NCBI GenBank assembly: GCA_002633005.1
Contig: NMRA01000378.1
Span: 301,329-365,328, forward strand
DNA from: Phoronis australis
Lineage: Eukaryota; Phoronida; Phoronidae
Reading direction: 5' to 3'
DNA length: 64,000 bases
Shown here piece after piece: positions 47,735 through 61,500 of the stretch. Numbering within the stretch: the stretch's first letter is position 1; each line of letters opens with the position of its first letter. The notes below the pieces were generated by a model. The model was not told the origin of the DNA. It worked only from the letters and a program-made list of their open reading frames with translations, and searched no databases. The translations under genes were made by a program, and so were the position numbers.

Positions 47735-50700
47735 TCATTGCCTACAACTCTCGTGATATGGCTGAACAGTCTTCAAATCCCTCCATGTGGGAGGCAGGTT
47801 GTCCACCAGGTGTCTCCCACACTTCTGGCACGGTGATGTAAACAACTTCTGGTAGCTGTTCAACCACATCTGAAATGTTCAGTAAAGACAACCAATCAGC
47901 AGAAAGGCTTAAAACAATATGAACATGACTATAAGCCTGTGTTATATCCAAAACGCAATCTTATGTCTGCAGATACGTCGATCAACCGAGGGGGAAAAAT
48001 CATGCTTTATGAGAGGGGAATTTTTGGGTGAGTTGAAAATTCAACCCCACCACCACCATCAGTAGCAACCCCCCATTCATCCGTGTTGCAAGTCTTCATA
48101 GACGCTGTGAAAAGTAGCCAAAACTAACTTTTTGTGCTAATTTAAAATTGATATCTGTGTGAGTTACAAGTGACATAAACCTCAAGGGGAATTTTCGGGC
48201 CTTATATGGGGAATAACGCAAGATTCTTCGATAGTTTTCAGGGGAAAATGGGGCCACTGCTTCGCCCCGAAATGGTGGGACTGATAGCCCTGGAGTTGCA
48301 ACAGTCAAATACTCAATGTGGTGTTCACAAGAGATGTTCTGAACTTCACAGTCATGAAAGTCACTGCAATGTACTCAAGTTTTCTTCTTTGTTTGACGTT
48401 CCAAAAATAAAGCAAAATCATTAGCACTCAAAATTCAACGGAGATCACATGATTCACTGTAGGCCAGCTAGATGGGATAAAATCCAAGTCGGGGAGTCAC
48501 TTTTGACTGGCTGACAGACAAATCTGATTTTATGCCAAAATGCATAGCATGAAACAACAGCATTTTATGACAATGGTTTCTACTGCAGCTGATGTCGCGT
48601 TAGGTTGGCAAACTTGCGGGCAGTCATCACTTCAGCTGGAGTGAGCACTCGTGTTTCACATGTAGTCCTTGTACATGCAAGCTTCAAGTTCCATTTTTTG
48701 GACAAAATATTTTCCACACAGTCTACAGGCATTAAAGGGCGACTCACCGAATCAAATGATCAGTCAAAAAATATGTGTCCATACATCATGGCGAGAATAA
48801 TTTGAAAGAATAACAGGTGCATCAACTTTCGATTTCACACCTTAGTCCTAGCACAAATTGGTTACCATGGAAACTGTTTTGCTTTCATTTTTTAACCATA
48901 TTGTTTATTTGCTTTGACTGAACAATGACTTTAACAGAATCAGATAGCCGCATGCCTCACCAAGTGTCAAAAACACAACAGCCGAGCAGTGATGCAGTTG
49001 TGTATGTCAAAGTACGTTGTTTGTTAGACCGCACTTACATGTCAATGATTGGTTACCAGAAGATGGGATAACGAAGGGAATACAGGCTCGGGGAAAAGAC
49101 TTAAAATTACACTTTGTAAAAATATGAAAAATACCATTTTAGTCAGTCGAATTAAACCGAATACTAGGCAGATAACTTGAAAACATCAACTTTGATTGAC
49201 ATTTAGACCTTGTGAAGCAATAAACCCATTTTCCACCATAAAACAACTTTTGGTTTAGCTTACAAAATTGGTTTAAAACTGAACCTCAGTCAAATTGAAG
49301 GTTTCGATCGAACTGACACTTTTAATACTGCTGGAGACCGGGCTCCTCAAGGTGACCTGTCACAGCGTGCCATTTTATGCGCCCAGCATGGTCTTAATGA
49401 AAAATGAACTGACAGTTCTTTGCAAGCCCATGTATCACCTCTCCCCTTTACGTGGAACAAGTGGAGACCAATTTCATAACCCAGTAAATGGGCTAAATAA
49501 AGTTCGCTTGTTGGTCAGAATACTGTCCATAGTTGCTTTACTCATGCTGTAAACATTCCCTTTACAGAGCACTAGGTGTCGCTGAGAGCGGTACCATATT
49601 GTAAATATTCCCTTTACAGAACACCAGGTGTCGCTGATGGCGGTACTATGTTGTAAACATTCCCTTCACATAACACCAAGTGTCACTGAGAGCAGTACCA
49701 TGTCGTAAACATTCCCTTTACAGAACACCAGGTGTCGCTGAGAGCAGTAAACATTCCCATTATACTAGTTAAGGATTGATTTGGAGAAATCTTTTGACTT
49801 TCTCTCCATCGTCACCCAGTGGGCAACAGTACCTCACAATAGAAGCTGGGCCTTAAACAATACGAATGACACCCGGTTGTGATGTTGGAATCTGGTATAA
49901 AAGGGAAATTCACAATATGATTACATGGGGAGACTCTTGAAGAATAATGGTCCGTTCCAGCCAAGCCATGGTCCGTTCCAGCCAAGCCCAGAAACAACTT
50001 CTTACACGAGAAAGAACAATAAAAGGTAACCTTTGTGGGAACTTTACAATGTCCTGTGGGAATGTGCCACTTACCAGGAAACTCTGAATAGCTGTGTCGG
50101 GTTGCTGCGGTAGTGAGAAGTGAAGGATAGCTGCCTTGGCATGATCTGTTACCTGGTGGATAAATACAATTAGTTAAGTCAAAGTGCAACAGCCTTCACA
50201 TGATCTGGCACCTGGTGGACAAATAGTCAAGTGAAGGATGGTCACCAAGTCATGATCTGGCACCTGGTGGGCGAAAAGTCAAGTGAAAGATGGTCACCTT
50301 GCCATGATCTGCCACCTGGTGGACAAATAATTTGTCAAGAAAAGGATAGTCGCCCTGTCATGATCTGCCTTTTGGTGGATAGCCAATCAAGTGAATTATG
50401 GCTGTCTTGACATGATCTACCACATGGTGAACAAACAGTCACTCAAGTGAAATACGGTCTCCATCAACATATTAATTCAAAACTGTTCAGTGTACAACTA
50501 CTTGACAGTCTAAGACTTGCTCTTGGGTGGAAATACTGTCTAAAAACACAGAATCCAAGTTGAATTTGACATCTTAATAAACTTTATCATTTACAGAAAT
50601 GTTATACTTGCCACAGCAGTGAACTGATTGGATATTCCCATGTTTTGCATCAGGACAGGAAGTCATTCTACCAAATAATGTAGATAGCGCAGAATGCAAC

Positions 50701-53700
50701 ACCTCTTAAGCTATTAGAGAAGGCTGTAAAAACTAAATGATGGCCCAGAAATAAGCACAACTCAGGCTGTAGGCAAAGCTGGTGTGACGTGGCCAACATG
50801 TGGCCTGCAGACCACATTTAAAAACATGTCGGTGCAGTAGTCATACAGCTACCTTGCGAAAGACTTCATACTTGGACTGCCCCCACATGTCTATTTGTCC
50901 ATTCTCTAGACAGAAGTCCTCAGAGAAGGCCCTGACAATGATGTGCTCCAAGATTAGTCCTCTCAACACACATACAGCTCTCAGTACCCTGCCCAATGTG
51001 ATCTGTATAAACAGCACGGGAAACCTACATGAATGACGCGAGACAAACAAAAACATACTATCGAAACTATTAAGCCAATGTCAAGGTCACCAAATGTACA
51101 ACGGCACAAGATAACCCTGAACAGCATTCGTTTGGTTGTTTTGTTAGATTCGACTTCTTTCTTTCAAAGCACATGGGATGACTCACACACGTACACACGT
51201 GTCCTTTTTTCAAACTTCACCTATTGTACCTAACACAATGTGGCACATTTTGATAAACATGTGTCTTGACACACACGGCATCCTAGTGCATAGATCAGCC
51301 AGCTACACGACTTCGCAAGCAATGAACGAATACCACTTAGGGACAATGACTGCCACTTTCAAGTTTTAAAATATTAAGCTAAAACCAACAAATACGTAAT
51401 ACGTCCAGACAACAAGGGAATTACACTCCCACCAACTGGCTGACAGTCACACACTGTGAAGGACGTTCACGCCTATTAATACATTAATGTTTAGGGTTAG
51501 CACTGCAATGAAGGATAACCTGTAGAACAGCTTGAGTTCCAAGGGGGCGCTCTACAACCATGTTCATCTCGGGAAACTTGGGGCGTATGTTGGCAAGCAG
51601 ATGGTCCACTACCCTGTAACACATAGACAGAATAGGATAGCGTTCACACCACTTTGGTAAACTGGAATCATTTTAGTGACAAAATCCAGACAGACATCGT
51701 TTAAACCTATGCAGTTTATGCAACTTGGTGCATCTTGTTAATTTTGGCCTCATATTTACACGAATTACAGTTTAGAGGAATTTCATCGGCTTCAACCTCT
51801 GCCGTATATATTGCTTTTGCCATCAAAATATCTCAAATGACCCAATTTAAAACCAGACAAAGCTGTGACCCACATGGGAATAACGCAACATCTGCAAAGT
51901 TCAACATGACAAATTTAGGGGTTCAGTACTACATCCTCTTGGTGAGCCTTAACTGGCCTTGAACCTCCCGCAAATATAAGGTTTACCGGGTATGAAGTAC
52001 TACCCCCCCTGACTGTACCTTAACTGGCCTGGATCCCTCCTTAAACATACAGTGTACCATGTATGAAGTACTACACCCCTTGAATGTACCTCAACTGGCC
52101 TTGAACCTCCCTTAAACACACAGTGTACCACGTATAAAGTACCCCCCCCCCTCAATGTAACTTCACTAGCCTTGTACCAGGTAAGAAGTATTACCCCCTG
52201 AATGATCCTTAACTGGCCTTGTAGACACTATACACTTGGTGTGTCATGTACTCAAAGTCTGGATTGACCTTATTGAAGTGGCTTTGTAGCCTAGCCCCAA
52301 CAACAAACAGACCTCCCCCACATACTGCGCACTAAGGCTTACTCTTGTCGGACATCGTGAATCTGAGGTTTAAGACGAGCCCTCTTATTGGCAGACGACA
52401 CTGAGGAAAATGGAGACCTCTTGAGAACATTGCCTTGGAACAGCGATACCGCAACACCGGCATGAGCATTGACCTGAAATGATGATAACGGGTGTACAAT
52501 GGTTAATAAGACGAAGCCCCGACACACTGCAGAGGTAAGAGTTTGACTGGTAGTCCATCGCACATAACATAACTACTCCTCTAATCCAGATGAAATATGA
52601 TCTCTACAAACAAAACTTATTTCAACTTCAGAAAACAAACAACATGCACAAATAAAATTCGGGATTAACCCTGAATTCTATGGCGTTTCTCATTTGCAGG
52701 AGCTATAGGTAAATTATCCCTTAATTGACCTATCACCAGGATTTTGACAGATCGTTTAACTGAGCAACGCAACATCATTGACACACCTTCGTCTGCGTTT
52801 TCAAGTCACCATTTTACCAAACAAACAACACATTGTCGGAGACTTTTCACAAGGGGGAGGAGCTTGCGATAGGTCAATTGCAGCACAGCTGTGCACCAGT
52901 TCCCACTGTTCATCTCACGTGTGTGACCTTCTGCTGCAGGTCGTAGGTCAACAGTATCACAATGCATTAGCTAGCCTCTGGCTGATATGTCAATGAGGAT
53001 TTGGTTGTCATAAAACGTGACGAGAATGATAACTCGACACACATAGCAATCAATTACTGTAGAGGAATGGGAGTTGGTTCATTCAAGTTACAAACTCGCA
53101 TGTAAGAATGCCACACTAAACCAGACGGGATTCAAACCGATTTCTGTTACAAGATGAAATAATTTGGTGAGAAGACTGCGTATTAACAGCTGCAACACCG
53201 CAATAACTGGGCTGACACAGTTTTTTATTAGCACACCCCTAGAAATCCCTTTCGCATTCTCATTCACAATCTTGCATAAATTCCCTAAGAGTGAGCTCAG
53301 AGACACCTTTGAGCAATTCCTAACCAATTGTCAGTAAGACGGCAGGATTTGAATACGTGTCTGCCAACTAGGAGTCATAAGATCAGACCAACACAACGTC
53401 TCCTCCAACGCGAACAAAACAAAAGGGAAGCCATAGTTTATTATTTACCACACCTTATTCGTCCAGCTGTACGATCTCTGCAATTGGGCTGACAGAGGGG
53501 TCTTGTCTGTTGTGGGATCTAACACTAAGATACTGGCGTTTCTACTGAGAGCAACACCTGTTGAATTGATGGTGGAACTGATCTTCTCTAAATCTCTGAA
53601 ATACAAAAAAACATGAAGATCAGCAAAATATTATTAAATTGCCTTTACTGGATACAATATCAAATCCCGAGGAGCGAGCAATGTGAAAATGGCCTATTGT

Positions 53701-55124
53701 TGATTTGGGCAACTCAACGAAGGATGGTTTGAAAAAGTTTGATAGTGGGAGTATTTGGTCGAGCTGGGAAGACTTAAAGACATCTACATCTTAGTCCTGA
53801 AGTGTCCCTCTTTACTAGAACATGCGCAAAAGGTATAGAAACACGACTTTTATGGTTTAATTAGTATGAGGCACAATTCACTGAAAATCTTTTGGTGTGT
53901 GGAAGGCCAATGGGACAACCACAGTCTCTACAGTGGTGTTGTGACATCTGACTTCTGTACGAGATGTACAGCCATATAAAGCTTCTCTAAATCGCTTGCC
54001 AAACAGCAATTTCCTCTTAGCTTAACGGTTTGGATGCTCGCTTATCACGTCTGACGCAAGTTCAAGTCCAGGTGTCAGAAAAACTTTCTACATTGGCGTC
54101 CACTAATGCCACCATTTCTACACTAAGGACTAGCCTTCATTTGCCTGAAGCTTTTTGGGGAATTACGCCTCACAACCATCACACTGAATAATCCGTCAGT
54201 CATGCTGGTTTGCACATAGACAGTGACCACCGTCTCTAACTGGCCCAGTAGAGAGGGTATAGAGCTTGTATTGGCGCTTCATACACCGGAAACTTTTCGG
54301 CAAATTATGCCTCACACAGACTAAAACATTAAAGTCACACTGTTATCAATAACGTATTCACACAGAGGGATACCTTAGGAGGCTGACGATGTCTTTAATT
54401 CCTTGAACAAATACTCCCGTTACCAAAACTATTCGAGCAGACCCTCGTTCAGTTCCCAAAACCGGTAACTGCCCAGGATTTTNGGGCACAGGGTTAGTCA
54501 AGGATTTTGCCTGTCACACATTTGCATCTGCGAAGTGACAAATGGAATATGGGAGAATTTCTGGGGGGAGCGGTATGCCCCCCCCTTAAGTCCGCCACTT
54601 TCACACTGCATAAGCCAGGGGAAACCACCTGAAATGCACAGTGTTAAAGATGGCCACTTACCCACTTTGGAACTGAGAGAGGGACTGCTCAAAGAAAAGT
54701 TTTTTTTTAACGGGAGTATATGTTCGAGTTGAAAGGAATTAAATACACCGGCCTCCAAGGACCTAAGGTGTCCCTATATGTGCACAAGGTATTCATAACA
54801 ACGTGACTTTGATGTTTTAGTCGGTGTGAGGCAAAATCTGGTTCTATTACTGATCTGAAACCTGGTACACCTAACTGGCACACCGTAATTTTCTGAATTA
54901 AAAATCTTGCATTGCAATTCACGCTATCGTCGATGCCCAAAGTCATACCCTATGTTTTTGTTAACCTTGTTGAGATCTTGCGATAGATCACTTAAAAACT
55001 GTCGTTCTGTCTCTTGACTCTGAACTTGTCTCACGCCATCGCGAAGCTTTTCGAATACCAAACTGACACTACCGCGAAGATTTTGTATAGTTTTAAGAGC
55101 TGCGTCAAGATCGGCCTCCGACAT
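47735..55124 (-). CDS. MED27: Mediator complex subunit 27 (MED27), complete, 7 exons
   Basis: Exons: 54949-55124, 53454-53595, 52343-52473, 51520-51613, 50853-51002, 50075-50152, 47735-47869. They sum to 906 nt, 301 residues plus stop; human MED27 is 311. The N-terminus (AALKTIQNLRGSVSLVFEKL) matches the helical head-binding part. Then come SILVLDPTTDKTPLSAQL, KRARLKPQ, FPEMNMVVERP and the long conserved block LGRVLRAVCVLRGLILEH. GQIDMWGQSKYEVFRK and VTDHAKAAILHFSLPQ follow. The last exon encodes the zinc-binding end with PCQKCGRH and PTWRDLKTVQPYHESCR (C271, C274, H296, C299). It acts in the nucleus as part of Mediator, bridging transcription factors and RNA polymerase II. The exon-6 acceptor choice (CAG before GTAACAGATCAT) follows phase and homology. 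It is divergently paired with an ATF6-like gene. Confidence 0.97.
47870..49547. other. MED27 intron 6, distal part
   Basis: No exon or RNA gene seen; weak open frames only. Confidence 0.5.
49548..49760. repeat. 52-bp minisatellite in MED27 intron 6
   Basis: Four units of GTAAACATTCCCTTTACAGA plus ACACCAGGTGTCGCTGAGAG. Each carries a CACCAGGTGTCGC box that is one or two bases off the CTCF core. Confidence 0.85.
50118..50470 (-). repeat. Minisatellite reproducing the MED27 exon-6 acceptor
   Basis: Units of about 52-56 bp, six including the real one. Each contains the complement of CCACCAG-GTRNCAGATCATG and CCTTCACTT, i.e. the true acceptor plus the first ~35 nt of exon 6, then about 17 nt of intron. 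Copies in intron 5 still read V-x-D-H in the exon's frame. One copy has the exact CTCF core on the minus strand (50310-50322). Confidence 0.85.
51945..52225. repeat. ~70-bp minisatellite in MED27 intron 3
   Basis: About four units starting AACTGGCCTTGAACCTCC and carrying GTGTACCATGTATGAAGTAC, at about 51951, 52022, 52092, 52162 and a partial one at 52210. Confidence 0.8.
52705..52885 (+). repeat. Dispersed repeat, inverted relative of 21556-21745
   Basis: Located in MED27 intron 2; shared blocks are described at 21556. No coding content. Confidence 0.6.
53740..54870. repeat. SINE-tail and dispersed-repeat cluster in MED27 intron 1
   Basis: 53745-53890 and 54712-54850 are related to each other (GGGAGTAT...TCGAG, AAGTGTCCCT, ACGACTTT..TGGTTTA). 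Their ends match, in inverse orientation, the tail of the SINE at 54.0 kb (GCCTCACACAGACTAAAAC). 54485-54600 is a copy of the repeat at 40785-40910, with N at 54483. Confidence 0.55.
54005..54185 (+). mobile_element. tRNA-derived SINE-like element
   Basis: CTTAGCTTAACGGTTTGGATGC is A-box-like and GCAAGTTCAAGTCCAGG is a close B-box match, followed by a tRNA-unrelated tail ending GCCTCACAACC. The tail recurs at 54241-54320. It is not a functional tRNA, since no acceptor stem pairs. Confidence 0.65.
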
Positions 55125-55502
55125 GACTCTTGAGTCGACAAAATAGTTTTACATTCGCCCCGCAGATGGCGATGAACAAAAATAGTACTCGAAACCGAAA
55201 TAACCACAGGAATCAAAAACACAAGATGGATAAAAATTTTGTTTTGCAATTTAATGTTTTATAAGTATTTTATCAGTGCAAAAAGTATTTTAATTTTAAA
55301 CCTCATACTATATCAAGATTGAATTTTATATGCAATGTCAACGTGGCTGTGTTCTCGATACTGTGTTTAGTTAAGATCACTATTTTGTAGCAAGCCAATG
55401 TTGTTAGAACTTCCTCTTGACGCCGACAAATATTTCCTCGAGTTTCAGGTGGTTCAAAAATTTACTAAGTTTTAATGTATTTTGTGAAATAACTCGAGAA
55501 AA
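55125..55502. promoter_or_regulatory. Shared divergent promoter of MED27 and the ATF6-like gene
   Basis: Only 378 bp separate the two start codons, which point away from each other. The spacer has a CAAGATGG YY1-like box (55222-55229) near the MED27 side and CCAAT at 55395-55399 about 100 bp before the ATF6 ATG. The middle is AT-rich without a clear TATA box. Whether one core promoter serves both, or two lie back to back, cannot be told from sequence. Confidence 0.7.
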
Positions 55503-58500
55503 ATGGAGAGTGACTTTGTCGCGGCAAGTGATACCAAGTTTCTTGTTGACAACATGCTTGTAAAAGACGACTTTGGTGAGTTTTTGTTCTGTAACGTTTG
55601 GTAGGGGAAATCGTTGTTTTTCATTTTCAATGTATTTGTAGCCAATGTAGGCCAATAGTATAAAATAGGTTAGTATTATTAGTACTGTTGTGTTGTTGTA
55701 ACCAAGTTAGAAACGGCACTTGTCAGATGTAATGGACCATGATATAAAGAGCCATTTTCATCCACTAAATAACATGGCCTTTATTCAACGATTGCGTGGT
55801 TCTCTAAATGAGAAGTGCTTGTGTCAGTGGTGCGAGTGTTACACACACTGAGAGTGACAAATCAGATTTAATTTTAAATATACATCAACTTACGTTGTCG
55901 TTAATCACATTTGGTTTTGGCCAAAGTACCTTCCACAGATAAGCCCACACGATGAAATGCCCATGAGCTTCTATTTAATGTTACAACTTCTTGTGTTAAT
56001 TGTCCAGATGGTGGGGCAATTATTTGGAAAATTTTCTCTTATAAGTCCACTCAGCGTCAACTTTTAGCTGCAAAATCAGTTTTGTGGAGCATTTATCATT
56101 TATAGAAATGAACAAAGTGGTGACATACTATGCAGTTTTGTGTAAAAATCGCTGATATTTTCATACCAGCCTAGGTTATCACTTTCCGTTTACACGCCCC
56201 CTTTTCTGAATTAACGCCAAGGCATTATAATGTAGTGTCACTGAAATGCTTGAATTTTTTCTTTTTCCAAATACATGCCCATTGGCATCTACGTAAAATC
56301 CCTGTATGGACTTTAAATTCAGTGTATATACGTAAACAAATTAACACATTGTATTAATTGACGTTTGGGTTTCTTATCACTAAACCATTCTCAAGACAAA
56401 TGTTCATAAACTTCAGTCAGGTAACAGCAGGTCGAGAACAGTCTGCACAGGTGCATGTCAAAATGCATTGTGAGGGGAGAGACCAAATGAACAAATGTTT
56501 CTATTCAGATACCATTCAACCATAAGTGCATAGCCTCCGTTATAAGGAGGACGATGTCTTATCTTTGCCCAAGATCTGAATACCAGAGTAATCTAGAGTG
56601 TGACTAGTCATCAGTGATTGATTAAAAAGAACACTGTGTGTGTCTTTACTATGTTAAGGCTTTATTGTTTGGACAGTGGAATTTTAGTCCCGTCAAGTGA
56701 AACTGGTGACAGTGTGGAACAGTAGGTTATGCAGTGAACTAAATTCTTACCACAATCTAGTTTGGATTTAACTTTAATGCGAAAGCAGCTGTGGTGATTA
56801 TTTGAAAATTACCACAACATCTACTTGTGTACAGCGTACTGATTTATATGACAACTATGATAAGGAAGGGTTTTTGTCCTGGATTGTTGGAACACTGACT
56901 GTCTGTGCCCGTTGTTCTTTGTATAGACATTTCATAGACATACTCTTTTGGATATGCAACCAGTGTCACTTTCCCGTTTGGGGAATTTTGCTCTTTCGCA
57001 ACTATGCTGCAAATACACATACCTTTCCCATTGACTGGCAACCTTGGACAAAGTAATGCTCTGTAACAGGCCTTTATCCAGGATTTTGAAAATAGGGTGT
57101 CCAAAATGGGGTTCCCAATATTCCAGGGCATCCATGATTCCGACGCGTAACCCCCCACCCCTAGCAATACCCCCAAACACACAGATTTTTTTACAAAAAA
57201 TGCATAAATCAAGGTTTTTACATCTAAGTTTATAAAACAGCCTTCTGTGGTGAGCATTTTTACTAAAAAATCTGTTTGACCAAGACTTACAATGCTGTCA
57301 ATCAAGTGTCAAAATAGCAACAATGCATATACTTTGTATATACATTGCATATTTCTTCCTTCTTTGAAAAAAGAGCTCTCACTGTGAGCCTTCAGAGGCT
57401 TCCTAGTATTCATTACAATGTGTGAGTCCATATGGACACCCATGGCGTATCCTGCTTAAAGGCCTGCTCTGTAACCCTCGCCAACACTCAAATGTTTACT
57501 AGAAATTTAAAAAACTGTTTCAAAGTCTGGTAAACGAGTAGTTGTAACCTAAGATTTAAGCGCGAATTACGCAGCAATTCTGAGGAACCGTAATATTCAA
57601 TCTGTGACACTGGAACTGCGAGTGTTTTTATGATTTATCTTTCTAGAACGAGGATTGGTTGAAGTTATCAAAGCAGGGTTTACTTTAAGCATTCTTTTAA
57701 CATTTTCCATAATTGCAGTGGAGCTGTACAACTCTGTTGTTTAATTAATCAAAATATTTTAGAGGAGTTGTGCTGGTTATAAGTCTTTGAGTTACTTGTA
57801 AGTTTGCCTGTCAAACAAAAATCCACAAAACGGGATGTTGGTGGAAAAGTCAAATTAGACAGTCCACTTTGTATCCAAACTTTTAAGGGGTGCGTTCATT
57901 GTTTCAAGTCGGTGAAACTTGGTCCCAATTAAACATCCAGGATCACATTAGTTTCCTTGCTGGTTTCAGTCACGACTGACTCTTGTCAAACTCTTCGGAT
58001 CAATAGTATGTCACATTCTGGTCATATAGAAAACCATCTGTCACATGAATTCAACATGTGGATATATGATGTCTTTGTTATGTGTCATTATTGATTTTTC
58101 TGTTTGTCACTGTTAGGCTGATGTTGCTTTATAAATAGATGTCACATTTATAAATTTACATGACTATTAATTCGCCATATTGAAAAGGTCTTTGTCTAAA
58201 ACAGCTGGTTCAGTGTCGATGAGTATGGTCATTTACTAGGGTTTTAGTTCAGCTTACGGTAATTATTGGTTATTTGACTTTAGAGGATTGAAAAAATTGG
58301 TGTTTCCTGAACTGTGTTTTCAAAGTTTGCTTCAAATAATGGAAATTCGCCAAATGTTTTGTAATATCTACGCAGTACAGACCAAGACGAGAGTTGCTAT
58401 TGCAAAGTTTTCGGAAAAACTAGAATTTCACCTCGACCTTTTTGTGTGTTTCCCTTACTTCTGTGTAAAACTGTATTTTGAGGATTAGAAACTCAAGTTG

Positions 58501-61500
58501 GCAGCGTCAGTTTGTTTCTCAACCTAGAGCAGTCATTTGTTAAATTGAGTGCCAAACAAGATACATTGTAAGAACAGTTTTGTAGTCTAAGTGGTGTAAC
58601 ACAAACTTTATTTTTGCCAAAACCGACTATTTAGTTCTGTTCTGATAAATAAATGTCATGCCCTGCCTCAGCCTGTTATATGAAGTCACGCTTTTTTCAA
58701 ACTTAAATTTAATTCTGCCTGGCATCAGTGGTTTCCACAACAGGAAACCCAAATGTGTGAGAAACATATGAATGCTAGCAAACTTGCTGTACATACTTGG
58801 TATAAGTGTAGCATGATCATTGTGCTTGTGTTTGTGTAGTCCGGAAAGAGTCTGAAATAAATAAATGACTATTTGGAACACGAGAGTATTCACTCTCTCA
58901 TCCGCCAGATTCAAGTAATAGTCACATAGTTTACAAAGTTCTAGCAATGTGCTTATTGAGGAATATTCATCCTCTGCCCTCCAGCTTGAAATAATAGTAC
59001 CAACCAATATGTCTTTCTACATGTGAGTGTGCTATGTTCTGTTTCATACAGCTACGACCTGATCTTGTTGCGGCAATGGGTTTTGTGGTGACAAGTTTGA
59101 CCGACCTGTGTTGAGTTTGAAGTCATAGCCTATTTATTTCTTCAGTAAAATTGTAAGTTCAGCTAAATCGTATTTCACAGGTGCTGATGCTTGGTATCAA
59201 AACAATGGGACTCAACTTAGATGTGGGCCTGAGAATGTCTGATACTGTGTTCTGGAGAATACTGCATTAATTTCTATTGTATGTCCAAACAACGAAGGGT
59301 ATTTATGCTCATCAATAATTGTGTTTATTATCTTGCAACATATTATCAAAGGACCTCATATCTACACCAAGGCACAGGTGGGAATTTATTATGCTAGTTG
59401 AGCAAACACCCATGTTATTATAGTGACAACGAAACAAAGAATCTCTGACCACTACTGTTTGTTGTTGCTTGATAACGCATTGGAGTATACAGCTCCCCCT
59501 GTTGATACTACAGTACACACATGACTGCTCAGGTGAGCTCCTTTGTCTTTGCTTTGCTTTAACCATTTTCTGTTAGAGGTAGAGGAGGTCTGGTTGACCA
59601 GGGAGGCATGGCTGTATTCAAGGCACAGCCAAGTCTTCTACACTTAGTCTAGCTGTTGTTCTTCAGCACCTTGTCTTGTGGATGTTGGTTTGGTGGGACT
59701 TTTATAAGATTAGAAGCTTTGAATGGAAACCGCTTGCTGGGTCCTACCTTGGGAGCAGTGTTCTTGAGACCTTAGTGTCCTCTTCTGCTGGGTCCTACCG
59801 TGGGAACAGTGTTCTTGAGACCTTAGTGTCGCCTTTGGTGACTGCGGTGATCTTTACTTGATGTTAGCTGCAGGTGGCTGTTGCCACGGTGACAGTTGGA
59901 AGGCTGTGTCTTTGTATACCTGAGGGAATGTTTTAACTGCAACAAATGCGAAATTGAAGATCTCTACGTGGTTTCTTGGTGGCGCCAAGGTCAGGTGTCC
60001 AGCCTGCCTGGGGTGGTAATTAGAGTTTCCTCTAAATTGTATTTCAAAGGAGCTACTTCCTGTCATGGTGGACGTGACGAGACAAGTGATGATATCGGTT
60101 GGTTCAGTATCGCTGCTCAAGCCTTGTGACATTGAACAGCACGCATATGCATACAATACATATTCATAGGTGTAGTATAAGAGTCAGGTGCATTGTGGAT
60201 AACAGACGAGTCATAACTGTCATCCTGTGTTCAGTACTAGTCTGGCAGGTGATCTGAGTCCCCCTGGAGCTCACTGCTTTCCTGGATATATTAGCAACGT
60301 GGCTTGTAAGTCCATGACTTGTAGAGACGATATGAAGCATGGAGTTTTCATCATTATGGCTTGAAATATTGAAGTGAGCCGAGATAAAGGCTGCAGTCAG
60401 GGGACTAGTATTTGTGTCTTCTTAATAAGTAATTTATCAGCTGTTCATGGTGGAGGAGTGTCCATGTGTAAGCCATTTTGGATGTCTTTCAAACTCGTCA
60501 ACTCAAACCTGTTATAGCATGTGAAATCTGATTGTGATGATTGAATGATATTTTGGATGGTTTTTGAGCTGTTGTGATGCGGTAATGTTTTAGCACCATA
60601 GTCATTCCATCCTCTGTGGCTATTAACCATGTGAAAAGACTGCTGATGTCATGATATGAAAGCTGGACTATATATTTATCACTTGTGCATGGTGTCACTG
60701 AAGTGTGATTGTTTGTTGAAGCATTGGTCACTGCTATCAACACTCTAATTCACTATTGCTCTGCCCTGTTGCCTTTCTAGCAAGTGCAAGTTCAAGAAAA
60801 CTCTACTGTTCATGTAAATTAATGATGGATTATTTTGGGAAAATATTAAACTCGCCTCAAGGTCAAGGTAAATTTATAAAATCGGCCGCGAGTATCACTC
60901 TGGCGAAGATGCACAGAATATACATAGTGGACCTTTAGCTTGATAATGGCACCAGGCTTTAATGTGAATAGGAATATCATTCTGTCTGTCTAGTACAGAG
61001 ATGTCCATTCTCCTGAAGTTAGATGGCTCCATGTCTGGAAAGTTAAAAGAACCCTTTAAATCATCCTTACCAATCTTTTATTTATGCATTTGTGTGCTCC
61101 TAAGTGTGCTATGCATGAACTAAACAACGACGCTATTTAAACATCTATGCTAAACAAAGCGCAGTTGTATTCATTTACATCTTGTTAGTGTGAAAACAAA
61201 AAAATATGCAAATAAGTGCTTTTGTACTAATGACGTATCTCGTGGGCTTGCATAGCCCGCATCATGGAGTGTCATTCCCTATCACCACCCCACGATACTG
61301 GACATGGTTGAGTGATTTACGGCAGATCTTTGTCGACACAAAACTCGTTCTAATTAATCGAAATTGTGTGCAATAGATAGCCTTTGAGTTGTGATTTCAT
61401 TTCAGTATAGCAAAATGAGTTTTTAGTTAGCTGTAGTTAATGTTCAAAAACTCACATTCCATGTGATAAATGGCATTTGTCACATGTGACATTGAATTAT

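Noticed and set aside
54005-54075. A functional tRNA gene
   Set aside because: A-box and B-box-like parts are present but no acceptor stem pairs, and the tail is shared with other repeats, so it is a SINE.
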